From Desulfurispora thermophila DSM 16022 (GTDB lineage Bacteria; Bacillota; Desulfotomaculia; Desulfotomaculales; Desulfurisporaceae), in assembly GCF_000376385.1 (NCBI RefSeq), contig NZ_AQWN01000007.1:62001-126000 (forward strand): a stretch of DNA of 64,000 bases, in the 5' to 3' direction. Both the position numbers and the translations under genes were made by a program. Below the pieces are notes generated by a model. The model was not told the origin of the DNA and searched no databases. It saw nothing but the letters and a program-made list of their open reading frames with translations. This document shows, piece by piece, positions 50,487 through 59,445 of the stretch (its first letter is position 1; each line of letters begins with the position of its first letter).

Positions 50487-52157
50487 ATGTCCGGTGCGCC
50501 TGAACTGAAGGCAAGAAAAAGGCTGGAAAAACACTGGGAACAGTTCATCAACTTTGGCCAACTCGACCAAAAGCTTATGAACAGCCCGATTTTCGCTTCC
50601 TGGCAAAGGTGCAAGCAGGCCGCCGTCAATCCCATCGGTGGTGTTTGCCACCGCATTCTGGCGCAAGACCACCTGGAGCGGATCCTGGAATGCAACATGC
50701 CACTGCTTAAAGCGGCAACACCGGTGATTGAGTCTATTTATTACACTGTTCGGGGTTCCGGCTTCATGGTGGTACTGGTTAATGCGGAAGGGATTGTTTT
50801 AAAAACCATGGGAGACAGCCAGGCGCTGCGTAATGCCGAACTCCTGAAATTTTTCCGCGGTGCCGATTGGACCGAGCAATCGGTGGGTACAAACGCCATC
50901 GGTACCTGCCTGGCCACCGGCGTTCCCATTCAGGTATCGGGAGCCGAGCATTTTTGTACCGGCCATCACGCCTGGACTTGTTCTGCCGCACCGATTCGCG
51001 GTCCCGCAGGGCAAATTTTGGGCTGCCTGGACATGTCCGGCCCGTACGATAAAATGCACCCCCATACCCTGGGCATGATTGTCGCTGCAGCTCTGGCCAT
51101 TGAGGGCCAATTGGCTAAAGAGTTTGCCAACAATAATAACAGTTGCTGCAGCAGGGTGCAGATCCTGCGCCCCAACCATATGTTTGTTGATCCGAAACCG
51201 GCTGAAACAAGTGCTTCGCGCGCTCCCCACATCATCGGCAAGAGTCCCCAAATGCGTGCGGTCATTGAGCTTGCCGAGCGGGCTGCCGCCTGCCCCACCA
51301 CCGTCTTGCTCCTGGGGGAGAGCGGCACCGGTAAGGAAGTATTGGCCAGGGCAATTCACCAGGCCAGCAGGCGCAGCAGCGGGCCGTTTATTCCCGTGAA
51401 CTGTGCCTCAATGCCCGCCGGGCTGGTTCAGAGCGAACTTTTCGGCTATAGCGACGGAGCCTTTACCGGTGCCAGGCGCGGGGGACAACCCGGTAAATTT
51501 GAACTGGCCGATGGGGGAACGCTTTTCCTGGATGAAATTGGGGACATGCCTTTAGAAATGCAGGCCAGTCTTCTCCGGGTGTTGCAGGAGAAAACGGTGA
51601 CCCGGGTGGGCGGCAAAAAAGCAATTCCGGTGGATGTGAGGGTCATTGCCGCCACCAACAAGGATTTGCACCAGGAGGTCCGCAAAGGTAATTTCCGCCA
51701 GGATCTGTATTACCGCATCAATGTTATGACCATTGAAATACCTCCCTTAAGAGAACGGGAGGGAGATCTTGAACTATTGATGGCATATTATCTCAATGAA
51801 TTGACTGTTATGCTGGGCAAAAAAATCAGCCACATCGACCCTGCTGCCAGGGAAATATTGCTTAATTATCATTGGCCGGGTAATGTGAGAGAGCTGGCCA
51901 ATGTACTGGAGCAAGCCATAATTGTGGCCGATGAAGATGTGATCATGGTGCGACACCTGCCCCGCTATATTTTCAGTGCCCGGCACGCGGTGGGTTCAAG
52001 CATAAGCCGGATTTCTACACTGGAGCAGGTGGAAAAAAGCGCTATTGAGGAAGCCCTGGCCCGCTGCAAGGGGAACATTTCCAGGGCGGCGCAGGAGTTG
52101 GGTATCGGTCGCAACACGTTGTACAGCAAAATAAAAAAATATGGCATCCGGCTTTGA
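50487..52157 (+). CDS. acoR: sigma-54-dependent activator, AcoR type
   Basis: A 556-residue enhancer-binding protein. The N-terminal part (residues 20-230) contains a GAF-like sensor (SVGTNAIGTCLATGVPIQV, typical of AcoR). The AAA+ domain has GESGTGKE (about 277), the sigma-54 contact motif GAFTGA and LFLDEIGDMP. The C-terminus is a Fis-type helix-turn-helix (NISRAAQELGIGRNTLYSKIKKYG). It should activate the -24/-12 promoter before acoA. ATG 50487 fits the AcoR N-terminus better than GTG 50463. Sensing of acetoin or a related diketone is inferred from family and neighbours. Confidence 0.92.
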   Translation: MSGAPELKARKRLEKHWEQFINFGQLDQKLMNSPIFASWQRCKQAAVNPIGGVCHRILAQDHLERILECNMPLLKAATPVIESIYYTVRGSGFMVVLVNAEGIVLKTMGDSQALRNAELLKFFRGADWTEQSVGTNAIGTCLATGVPIQVSGAEHFCTGHHAWTCSAAPIRGPAGQILGCLDMSGPYDKMHPHTLGMIVAAALAIEGQLAKEFANNNNSCCSRVQILRPNHMFVDPKPAETSASRAPHIIGKSPQMRAVIELAERAAACPTTVLLLGESGTGKEVLARAIHQASRRSSGPFIPVNCASMPAGLVQSELFGYSDGAFTGARRGGQPGKFELADGGTLFLDEIGDMPLEMQASLLRVLQEKTVTRVGGKKAIPVDVRVIAATNKDLHQEVRKGNFRQDLYYRINVMTIEIPPLREREGDLELLMAYYLNELTVMLGKKISHIDPAAREILLNYHWPGNVRELANVLEQAIIVADEDVIMVRHLPRYIFSARHAVGSSISRISTLEQVEKSAIEEALARCKGNISRAAQELGIGRNTLYSKIKKYGIRL

Positions 52158-52178
52158 TAAACTGGTGCTTTTCTTTAC

Positions 52179-52207
52179 TGCTGCCTGGCGGGCGGCGGTT
52201 TTTTTGT
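52179..52207 (+). terminator. terminator after acoR
   Basis: CTGCTGCC, loop TGGCG, GGCGGCGG, then TTTTTTTG. A second hairpin (GCCCGG...CCGGGC) lies at 52224-52250. Confidence 0.7.
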
Positions 52208-52408
52208 CCTTAAACTGAACACTGCCCGGTTTTCGAACAGAGAGCCGGGCGGTTTTACCGGTTGGCCGGTTGGCATTGACTTTTCAGCGGGATTATTGTC
52301 CGCAGCAAGCGACTGGCGGCGCGAGTGCGGTCAAATCTGGGCGGAAGTGCAGTATTATTTAACGTTATTACCGGTCGATATGTATTAATATTTTGTGAAA
52401 TAAGAATA

Positions 52409-52426
52409 TTGGCATTTGTGTTGCAT
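52409..52426 (+). promoter_or_regulatory. sigma-54 (-24/-12) promoter of the aco operon
   Basis: TTGGCATTTGTGTTGCAT matches TGGCA-N6-TTGCA, with GG at 52411-52412 and GC at 52423-52424, exactly 10 bases between them. It is 37 bases before the E1 alpha start codon and 250 bases after the AcoR-type activator gene. Confidence 0.85.
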
Positions 52427-52462
52427 TGATCTGCGGGCAGAAAAATTTGAGGAGGGAATGAG

Positions 52463-53425
52463 ATGGTGCTGAGCAAGGAACAGATGCTCGATATGTACCG
52501 GAAAATGCAGCTGATTCGCGAATTCGAGGAAACCGTAGCCAAACTTTTCTCCCAGGGGCAGATCCCCGGTTTCGTACACCTGTACGTGGGGGAGGAGGCT
52601 GTGGCGGTGGGCGTTTGCAGCAATTTAAATGATAAGGACTACATTGCCAGCACACACCGGGGGCACGGCCACGGCATAGCGAGAGGTGCCTCGGTGAACA
52701 AAATGATGGCCGAGATATTCGGCAAGATGGACGGCTACTGCAAAGGCAAAGGAGGTTCTATGCACATTGCCGATGTGGAGCTGGGTTTTCTGGGAGCCAA
52801 CGGGATTGTGGGTGCCGGTCTTCCCCTGGCTGCGGGAGCCGCTTTTGCAAACAAGTATTTGAATAACAACGGGGTGGCTGTTTGCTTTTTCGGGGACGGC
52901 GCCTCCAACCGCGCTACCTTCCATGAGGCCTTGAATCTGGCCAGCATCTGGAAGCTCCCGGTTATTTTCGTCTGTGAAAATAACATGTATGGCATTTCCA
53001 TGTGTCAAAAACGGCACCAGAACATTGCCGATGTGGCGGACAGGGCTGTGGCATACGGCATTCCGGGCGTCAGCGTGGATGGCAATGACCTGATGGCGGT
53101 TTATGAGGCAACCGCCGAAGCGGTGAAACGCGCCCGGGCGGGGGACGGCCCCACCCTGATTGAATGCAAAACCTATCGCTATCGCGGGCACTTCGAGGGG
53201 GATGCGTGTGTTTACCGGTGCGAAGAAGAGGTGAATGAGTGGAAGAAAAAGTGCCCCATCCAGCGCTTTGCCGCCAGGCTGACGGAAATGAACATAGCCA
53301 GCCGGGAAGAGCTGGAGGCAATCCACAGGGAGGTCAAGGAACAGATTGAGCAGGCCGTTGAGTTCGCCCGGCAGAGCCCCTACCCAGATGTTTCCGAATT
53401 GACTACCGATGTTTACTGTGACTAG
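52463..53425 (+). CDS. acoA: TPP-dependent dehydrogenase E1 alpha (acetoin dehydrogenase type)
   Basis: Alpha subunit of the first enzyme of a 2-oxoacid or acetoin dehydrogenase complex, 320 residues. LIREFEETVAKLFSQGQIPGFVHLYVGEEAVAVG, STHRGHGHGIARG and GGSMHIAD are typical of AcoA; GDGASNRATFHEALNLASIWKLPVIFVCENN is the TPP-binding motif. AGGAGGGAATGAG precedes ATG 52463. With AcoR and AcoX nearby, acetoin is the most likely substrate, though pyruvate or a branched-chain acid is not excluded. Confidence 0.88.
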   Translation: MVLSKEQMLDMYRKMQLIREFEETVAKLFSQGQIPGFVHLYVGEEAVAVGVCSNLNDKDYIASTHRGHGHGIARGASVNKMMAEIFGKMDGYCKGKGGSMHIADVELGFLGANGIVGAGLPLAAGAAFANKYLNNNGVAVCFFGDGASNRATFHEALNLASIWKLPVIFVCENNMYGISMCQKRHQNIADVADRAVAYGIPGVSVDGNDLMAVYEATAEAVKRARAGDGPTLIECKTYRYRGHFEGDACVYRCEEEVNEWKKKCPIQRFAARLTEMNIASREELEAIHREVKEQIEQAVEFARQSPYPDVSELTTDVYCD

Positions 53426-53461
53426 CCGGCAGATAAAACAATAAATTGAGAGGTGAAGAAA

Positions 53462-54433
53462 ATGCTGGAAATGACTTATTCCCAGGCTATCAACGCTGCG
53501 CTGCGGGAGGAAATGAGACGGGACAGCCGGGTTTTTATCCTGGGCGAAGATGTGGGAGTGTTTGGCGGCTGTTTTGGCGTTACGGCGGGGCTGTATGAGG
53601 AATTCGGACCAGAGCGGGTGCTGGATACCCCCATTTCCGAAACCGCCATTATCGGCAGCGCTGTGGGCGCAGCCGCGGCTGGTTTGCGGCCGGTGCCGGA
53701 AATCATGTTTATGGATTTTATGACGGTGTGCATGGATGAGTTTTTCAACCAGGCGGCCAAGATGAGGTACATGTTCGGCGGCAAAGCCAGGGTGCCCCTG
53801 ACCCTGCGCACGGTTTGCGGTGCCGGGCTGGGGGCGGCCGCCCAGCATTCGCAGAGCCTGGAGGCCTGGTTTGTCCACATGCCCGGGGTCAAAGTGGTCA
53901 TGCCTTCCACTCCGGCCGATGCCAAGGGGTTGCTGGCAGCCTCCATTCGGGATGACAACCCGGTTATCTTCATTGAACACAAAATGTTGTACGGAATTTC
54001 CGGGCCGGTGCCCGAAGGAGAATATACTATTCCCCTGGGCAAGGCCGATATCAAGCGGGAGGGCCGGGATGTAACTGTGGTTGCCACCTCGGCGATGGTG
54101 CACAGGGCGCTGGCTGCGGCGGAGACACTGGCGGGGGAAGGGATTGAAGTTGAGGTGGTGGATCCCAGGACCCTGGTGCCCTTTGACAAGGAGACTCTGC
54201 TGCGTTCTGTGGAAAAAACCGGTCGTCTGGTCATTGTCCATGAGGCGGTCAAAACGGGAGGGATTGGTGGCGAAATAGCCGCCATCGTGGCCGAAGAGGG
54301 TTTTGATTTCCTGGATGCCCCCATCAAGCGTGTGGCGGCTCCCTTCACGCCTGTTCCATTCAGCCCGCCGCTGGAAGCTGCCTATATTCCCGATGAGAAT
54401 AAGATAATTCAGGCTATTAGAGAAATTGTGTAG
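53462..54433 (+). CDS. acoB: TPP-dependent dehydrogenase E1 beta (acetoin dehydrogenase type)
   Basis: Beta subunit that completes the E1 heterotetramer, 323 residues. [32 protein letters not shown] is the N-terminal motif, followed by [20 protein letters not shown] and, in the C-terminal transketolase domain, [16 protein letters not shown] and [17 protein letters not shown]. The first frame codon (53453) lies in the ribosome site GAGAGGTGA, so ATG 53462 is taken. It starts 36 bases after acoA. Confidence 0.9.
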   Translation: MLEMTYSQAINAALREEMRRDSRVFILGEDVGVFGGCFGVTAGLYEEFGPERVLDTPISETAIIGSAVGAAAAGLRPVPEIMFMDFMTVCMDEFFNQAAKMRYMFGGKARVPLTLRTVCGAGLGAAAQHSQSLEAWFVHMPGVKVVMPSTPADAKGLLAASIRDDNPVIFIEHKMLYGISGPVPEGEYTIPLGKADIKREGRDVTVVATSAMVHRALAAAETLAGEGIEVEVVDPRTLVPFDKETLLRSVEKTGRLVIVHEAVKTGGIGGEIAAIVAEEGFDFLDAPIKRVAAPFTPVPFSPPLEAAYIPDENKIIQAIREIV

Positions 54434-54456
54434 AGGCTGAGAAAGGAAGACGCACA

Positions 54457-55500
54457 TTGCATGTTGGCATAATCGCTAATCCTGCTTCCGGCAAGGATAT
54501 TCGCAGGCTGGTGGCCCACGCCACGGTATTTGATAACAACGAGAAGGTGAACTTGATCAGGCGGGTGCTGCTGGGTCTGGATTCGCTGGGGGTGCAGCGG
54601 GTTTGGTTCATGCCTGACTATTTCGGGTTTTATCATAAGGTGATGGACGGTTTGGGAGGGCAATTCAGGCTGACCATGCAAACCGGTCTGCTGGATATGG
54701 AAATGCAGGCCAATCAGGATGACTCCCGGCGCGCGGCGGAAATGATGGCCGCCGCCGGAGTCAAATGCATCATTACTCTGGGCGGGGACGGCACCAACCG
54801 GGTGGTGGCCAAAGGTGCCGGGAACGTACCGCTCTTGCCGGTATCCACCGGCACCAACAACGTGTTTCCCGTCATGGTGGAGGGAACTGTGGCCGGGCTG
54901 GCCGCTGGACTGGTAGCCACGGGTGCTGTGGATCCCGGGCAGGCTTTGATACAAACCAAAAAGTTGATTATTCGTATCAATGGCCAGCCGAGGGACATTG
55001 CTTTAATCGATGCGGTGGTGCTCAATGACCAGTTCATCGGGTCACGGGCGGTTTGGGAAGTGGAAAGAGTCAGGCAGGTGGTGGCCACCCGGGGGTCGGC
55101 CACCAGCATCGGCTTTGCCGCGGTGGTGGGTGGTCTCCGTCAGATTGGTGTAACAGATCCTGTGGGCATGGAATTGGTTATAAGCACGGACGAAGAGGAT
55201 ACCAGGGTGTATATCAGGGCGGCCATTGGTCCCGGCTTGATTAAACGCATTCCCCTGAGCAGTTATCGTTTGCTGAATCCGGGGCAGGTTGTTCCGGTTT
55301 TAACCATCCCCTGTGTCATAGCTGTGGACGGAGAGCGGGAAATCCAGGTCAATGCAGGGGATACAGCGGAAATCGAGCTTTCCCTGGAAGGTCCCCGGGT
55401 GGTGGACATTGAACGCACGATAAGTATGGCAGTCGCTATGGGTATTTTCCGGGAATTGGTACCACCCCGGTTTCCCCCCAACCATTTTGACACAACGTAA
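54457..55500 (+). CDS. acoX: AcoX-like protein (ATP-NAD kinase family)
   Basis: A 347-residue member of the AcoX group, related to NAD kinases: VGIIANPASGKDIRRLV at the start, IITLGGDGTNRVVAKG (GGDGT motif) and LPVSTGTNNVFP. AcoX genes occur in many acetoin catabolic operons, but the reaction is not established. It starts at TTG 54457 behind AAAGGAAG, 23 bases after acoB. Its presence is the best single argument that this operon is acetoin-type. Confidence 0.88.
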   Translation: MHVGIIANPASGKDIRRLVAHATVFDNNEKVNLIRRVLLGLDSLGVQRVWFMPDYFGFYHKVMDGLGGQFRLTMQTGLLDMEMQANQDDSRRAAEMMAAAGVKCIITLGGDGTNRVVAKGAGNVPLLPVSTGTNNVFPVMVEGTVAGLAAGLVATGAVDPGQALIQTKKLIIRINGQPRDIALIDAVVLNDQFIGSRAVWEVERVRQVVATRGSATSIGFAAVVGGLRQIGVTDPVGMELVISTDEEDTRVYIRAAIGPGLIKRIPLSSYRLLNPGQVVPVLTIPCVIAVDGEREIQVNAGDTAEIELSLEGPRVVDIERTISMAVAMGIFRELVPPRFPPNHFDTT

Positions 55501-55518
55501 TTAATGGAGGTAAAGCAA

Positions 55519-57114
55519 ATGGCCAATATTGTCCTCATGCCCAAGTTGGGATTGACGATGAAAAAGGGCCGGATTTCCGGCTGGCTGAAAAACGAGGGCG
55601 AGTGGGTGAATCAGGGTGAACCCCTGCTGGAAGTGATGACGGAAAAGGTCAATGTCAAGGTGGAATCTCCCTTTACCGGCATATTGTATAAAATATTGTG
55701 CGACAAGGGCACCACTTTGCCCATTTCGGTGCCCATTGCGGTGATGGCGGAAGAGGGGGATGATGAAGCCGTTCTGCAGGCAACCGTGGCCAGGGCTCAG
55801 GCTGATTTGGCGGAAGCCCTGCAGGCCAGCGCAGGCAGGGAGGAGGAGAAAAGAAAGCAGAAAACCCGAGCGGTTAAGCCCTTTACGGTTTTTTCCGGTG
55901 AACGCAAGATTTCACCCCGCGCAGCCAGGCTGGCGCGCCAGGAAGGGGTGGATGTCAGTCTGCTCAACGGCTCCGGTCCGGGCGGCCGGGTGGTGGAGGA
56001 AGACGTCCTGGCCTATTTGGAACAGCTACGCTTGCACGAGGAGCAAAATGTTATTCCCATTGACGGCATGCGGGCGGTGATTGCCGAGAGAATGTCGGCC
56101 AGCCGGAAGCAGGCCGCCCATGTCACAATCATGGCCGAGGTGGACGTTACGGCCCTGCGGGACGTGCGCAACCAGCTCAATGCCGCCGGCGAGGGAAGAG
56201 TAAATTTTTCCTATACCGACTTGCTGGTTAAATTTACCGCCGAGGCGCTGACCGAATACCCCATGGTCAATTCCCGCAGCTCCGAGAATGAGATTTTCCT
56301 GCCCGGCAGCATCAACATAGGTGTGGCCGTGGCCCTGGAAAACGGTCTGGTAGTGCCCAACATCAAAAACGCCCACCGGCTTTCCCTGGAACAAATCTCG
56401 CTCAAGGTCAAGGATCTGGCAAACCGGGCCCGGAACAACGAGTTAAACCCGGAGGATGTGGAAAACGGCACTTTCACCATTACCAACCTGGGCATGTTTG
56501 GAGCGGAAGGATTTACCCCCATCATCAACCGCCCGGAAACCGCCATCCTGGGGGTGGGCATTATCCGCACCAAGCCCGCCATATCGGGTGGGAAGCTGGA
56601 AAAACGGGATTTTATGATGCTGAGTCTTTCCTTCGACCATAGAATTATTGATGGGTCGCTGGCCGCGGAGTTTTTGAGCAGGCTGAAGGAAATGCTGGAA
56701 GATCCATATCCATGGTTGCAGCTGCAACCGCAGACTGTCGAGGAGCTGGTTATTGCGGCGGGAGGTGCCAGAACGCCGCGGCAGTTGCGGGCGGCTTACC
56801 AGAACGGCATCGATAGACTGATGGAGACCGCACCCGATCTGGTGATGGGATTTTCCGCCCTCACGGAGAGGATCTTCTTTGACGACAGCGCATTATCCAG
56901 TCTGCACAAAGAACTGATTGCAGTGGCGCTGGCAGTATATATCAAGTGTGAGTATTGTATTGTCGCCCACATTTACAAAGCCATGCAGCTGGGGGCAACT
57001 CCGGAGCAGGTACTTGAAGCCGCCGGCGTGTCGGTGTTTTTCGGCGGCGGGGCAGCCCTGGCCCATGTTTCAACCCTGGTGCAGGAAAGCATTGAGGCCT
57101 TCAGTAAACATTGA
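55519..57114 (+). CDS. acoC: dihydrolipoyl acyltransferase (E2) fused to an AhpD-like domain
   Basis: A 531-residue protein. Residues 1-80 are a lipoyl domain with the target Lys 43 in VMTEKVNVKV. Residues 127-165 are the E1/E3-binding domain (ISPRAARLARQEGVDVSLL). Residues 178-405 are the catalytic acyltransferase with SFDHRIIDGS (His 374, Asp 378). After a linker, residues 440-531 form an AhpD/carboxymuconolactone-decarboxylase domain with LHKELIAVALAV and C477-x2-C480-x3-H484. AhpD is a peroxidase-partner disulphide protein; in Mycobacterium tuberculosis it is reduced by a lipoylated E2. Here both partners are one chain. GGAGG precedes ATG 55519. Confidence 0.9.
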   Translation: MANIVLMPKLGLTMKKGRISGWLKNEGEWVNQGEPLLEVMTEKVNVKVESPFTGILYKILCDKGTTLPISVPIAVMAEEGDDEAVLQATVARAQADLAEALQASAGREEEKRKQKTRAVKPFTVFSGERKISPRAARLARQEGVDVSLLNGSGPGGRVVEEDVLAYLEQLRLHEEQNVIPIDGMRAVIAERMSASRKQAAHVTIMAEVDVTALRDVRNQLNAAGEGRVNFSYTDLLVKFTAEALTEYPMVNSRSSENEIFLPGSINIGVAVALENGLVVPNIKNAHRLSLEQISLKVKDLANRARNNELNPEDVENGTFTITNLGMFGAEGFTPIINRPETAILGVGIIRTKPAISGGKLEKRDFMMLSLSFDHRIIDGSLAAEFLSRLKEMLEDPYPWLQLQPQTVEELVIAAGGARTPRQLRAAYQNGIDRLMETAPDLVMGFSALTERIFFDDSALSSLHKELIAVALAVYIKCEYCIVAHIYKAMQLGATPEQVLEAAGVSVFFGGGAALAHVSTLVQESIEAFSKH

Positions 57115-57126
57115 GGGTGGATAGCG

Positions 57127-58698
57127 TTGAAAGAAGCGCCCAATCAGAACACGACAAGATTTCCGCCGGCGCTGGTGTTGGATCTGGGTACCGTGGCGTA
57201 CTCCCCTGCCCTGGAACTCCAACGCGGGTTGCAGCAGTTGAGGATTGCCGGAAAAATACCCGATTGCCTGGTTTTGCTGGAGCACCCGCCCACGTTAACA
57301 CTGGGCCGGGCGGGTTGCATGAACGATATCCTGGTCTCTCCAGACTGGCTGGAGCGGGAGGGTTTTGGCGTTTACCACGTGGAGCGGGGCGGCGGCGTCA
57401 CATATCACGGCCCCGGCCAGCTGGTGGGATACCCCATACTGGATTTAAATAACTATCAGAGGGATGTGCACTTGCTGGTGCACAAACTGGAAGAGGTCAT
57501 TATCCGTGTGCTGGATGCTTTCGGCATCGCCGGGCGGCGGAAAGACGGCCTTCCGGGGGTCTGGGTGGGGAATGCCAAAATAGCCAGCATTGGCATAGCC
57601 GTGCAAAAGTGGGTTACGATGCACGGCTTTGCCCTCAATGTCCATACCAATCCGGAACATTTCCAGATCATCCATCCCTGCGGCATGCGGGGGGTGGCAA
57701 TGGTTTCCCTGCGCCAGCTGTTGGAGCGACCCGTGGGTATGCAGGATGTAAAAAACCGGGTTGTTGAGGAGATGGCGGCAGTTTTTGGCTGGCGGCAGGT
57801 TCTCCCCGGCCATCCGGCAGTTCAGCAACTGCTTGGCGCCACAGGCAGGGAAGCCGGCCAATGGCGGCCGGGCTGGCTGACCGTACCCTCTCCCACATCC
57901 GAGTCATTGGAACAGCTTACCCGCTTGCTCAAGCCGGGTAATTTACAAACCGTTTGCCGGGAAGCCCGGTGTCCCAATGTGGCGGAGTGTTGGGGCATGG
58001 GTACAGCCACTTTTATGATCCTGGGGAATATTTGCACCCGCAATTGCCGGTTTTGTGCGGTGCAAAAAGGCAAACCCGGCGCCCCGGACCCCGCTGAGCC
58101 GCGCGCCCTGGCGGAAACGGTAAAAGCGATGGGCTTAAGGAATGTAGTGATCACATCGGTGACCAGGGACGATCTTCCGGACGGTGGGGCGAGTCATTTT
58201 GCGGCGGTGATCAGCGCTGTGCGGGAGCTTAATCCCACCGCCACGGTGGAGGTGCTGGTGCCTGATTTTAAAGGCTTAGAAAATGCCCTCGCCGCTGTTG
58301 TTGCCGCCCGCCCCGAGGTGCTGGGCCACAATCTGGAAACCGTACCCCGCCTTTACGGGCAGGTTCGCCCCCGGGCAGATTACCATCGTTCGCTGTGGCT
58401 CCTGAAGAAGGCCAAAAGTTTATCTCCCCAAATGATTATCAAAAGCGGTATCATGGTGGGGCTGGGCGAGGAGCCGGATGAGGTGCTGGCAGTGTTGGAC
58501 GACCTGCGCATGGCAGGTTGTGAGCACGTCACCATCGGCCAGTACCTGTCGCCCACGCCCGGACATCTGCCGGTGCAGGGTTTTGTGACACCGTTCATGT
58601 TTGATTGGTACAGAGAGCAATGCCTGAGCAAAGGATTCAAAAGGGCGGACTGCGGAGCGTTGGTGCGCAGTTCCTACCACGCTGGCCCGGTGAATTGA
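57127..58698 (+). CDS. lipBA: LipB-LipA fusion: octanoyltransferase and lipoyl synthase
   Basis: A single 523-residue chain. Residues 1-235 are LipB, which moves octanoyl from ACP to the lipoyl-domain lysine: VERGGGVTYHGPGQLVGYPI, the conserved Lys 151 in NAKIASIG and catalytic Cys 185 in IIHPCGMRG. Residues 250-523 are the radical-SAM lipoyl synthase LipA: auxiliary cluster C277-x4-C282-x5-C288, SAM cluster C303-x3-C307-x2-C310, and the C-terminal RSSYHA serine. No stop or frameshift lies between them. It starts at TTG 57127 behind GAGGGTGGA, 12 bases after the E2 stop, so it serves the lipoyl domain of the same operon. Confidence 0.93.
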   Translation: MKEAPNQNTTRFPPALVLDLGTVAYSPALELQRGLQQLRIAGKIPDCLVLLEHPPTLTLGRAGCMNDILVSPDWLEREGFGVYHVERGGGVTYHGPGQLVGYPILDLNNYQRDVHLLVHKLEEVIIRVLDAFGIAGRRKDGLPGVWVGNAKIASIGIAVQKWVTMHGFALNVHTNPEHFQIIHPCGMRGVAMVSLRQLLERPVGMQDVKNRVVEEMAAVFGWRQVLPGHPAVQQLLGATGREAGQWRPGWLTVPSPTSESLEQLTRLLKPGNLQTVCREARCPNVAECWGMGTATFMILGNICTRNCRFCAVQKGKPGAPDPAEPRALAETVKAMGLRNVVITSVTRDDLPDGGASHFAAVISAVRELNPTATVEVLVPDFKGLENALAAVVAARPEVLGHNLETVPRLYGQVRPRADYHRSLWLLKKAKSLSPQMIIKSGIMVGLGEEPDEVLAVLDDLRMAGCEHVTIGQYLSPTPGHLPVQGFVTPFMFDWYREQCLSKGFKRADCGALVRSSYHAGPVN

Positions 58699-58717
58699 TA
58701 CAGATAAGGAGACCGGG

Positions 58718-59410
58718 ATGATGAAACAATTGTTTGATGACAAAGCCGCCAGTTATGATGCGTGGTACCAAACCGGTGCCGGCCGGTATGTGGACCGGGT
58801 GGAAAAGGAGGCCATCTGGGCCTACCTGGAGCCCCGGGCGGGAATGACTGTGCTGGATGTCGGGTGCGGTACGGGAAATTATACCCTGGAATTGGCCCGG
58901 GCCGGTTTAAAGGCTACCGGAGTGGATATTTCTTCCGGGATGCTGGCCATAGCGAAGGCCAAGGCCGTGGCGGAAGGGTTGGCGGTGGAATTTATTCAGG
59001 CGGACGCGGTAAAGCTACCTTTTCCGGATAATTGTTTTGATGCGGTGATATCCGTATCCGCGCTGGAATTCCTGCCCGACCTGGCCGCCGCCCTGCGGGA
59101 GTGTTACCGGGTGGTAAAACCGGGCGGCAGGCTGGTGGTGGGAGTAATCGGGCGGGACAGCGCCTGGGGCCGCTATTACTCCGCAAAGGCAGGCCGGGAT
59201 CCCGGCAGTGTGTTCAGCCGGGCCAGGCTTTACACGCTGGATGAATTGATGGACGCCATGCCGGGCGGGCAGATCAAAGCACGGGCGGTGCTGTTCACGC
59301 CGCCGGACTTTGATTATACAAATGAACAGTTGGCGCGGGAGGTGGAAAGCGCCGCTGGCAGAGCCGGCCGCACGGATGGTGGTTTCATCTGCGCAGTGGC
59401 TTTCAAGTAA
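58718..59410 (+). CDS. class I SAM-dependent methyltransferase
   Basis: A 230-residue methyltransferase of the UbiE/MenG-like type: VLDVGCGTGNYTLELARAG (SAM motif I), GVDISSGML (acidic loop), LPFPDNCFDAVISVSALEF (motifs II/III) and VVKPGGRLVVGVIG. The substrate cannot be told. AAGGAGACC precedes ATG 58718, 19 bases after the LipB-LipA stop, so it is part of the operon. Confidence 0.85.
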   Translation: MMKQLFDDKAASYDAWYQTGAGRYVDRVEKEAIWAYLEPRAGMTVLDVGCGTGNYTLELARAGLKATGVDISSGMLAIAKAKAVAEGLAVEFIQADAVKLPFPDNCFDAVISVSALEFLPDLAAALRECYRVVKPGGRLVVGVIGRDSAWGRYYSAKAGRDPGSVFSRARLYTLDELMDAMPGGQIKARAVLFTPPDFDYTNEQLAREVESAAGRAGRTDGGFICAVAFK

Positions 59411-59445
59411 ACAGTATCATAGAATTGATGAGGAGGTTTTGGTGT

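Noticed and set aside
52625-54457. 610-codon open frame on the minus strand opposite acoA/acoB
   Set aside because: It is a shadow frame of two well-supported genes, His/Gly/Gln-rich, with no family similarity.
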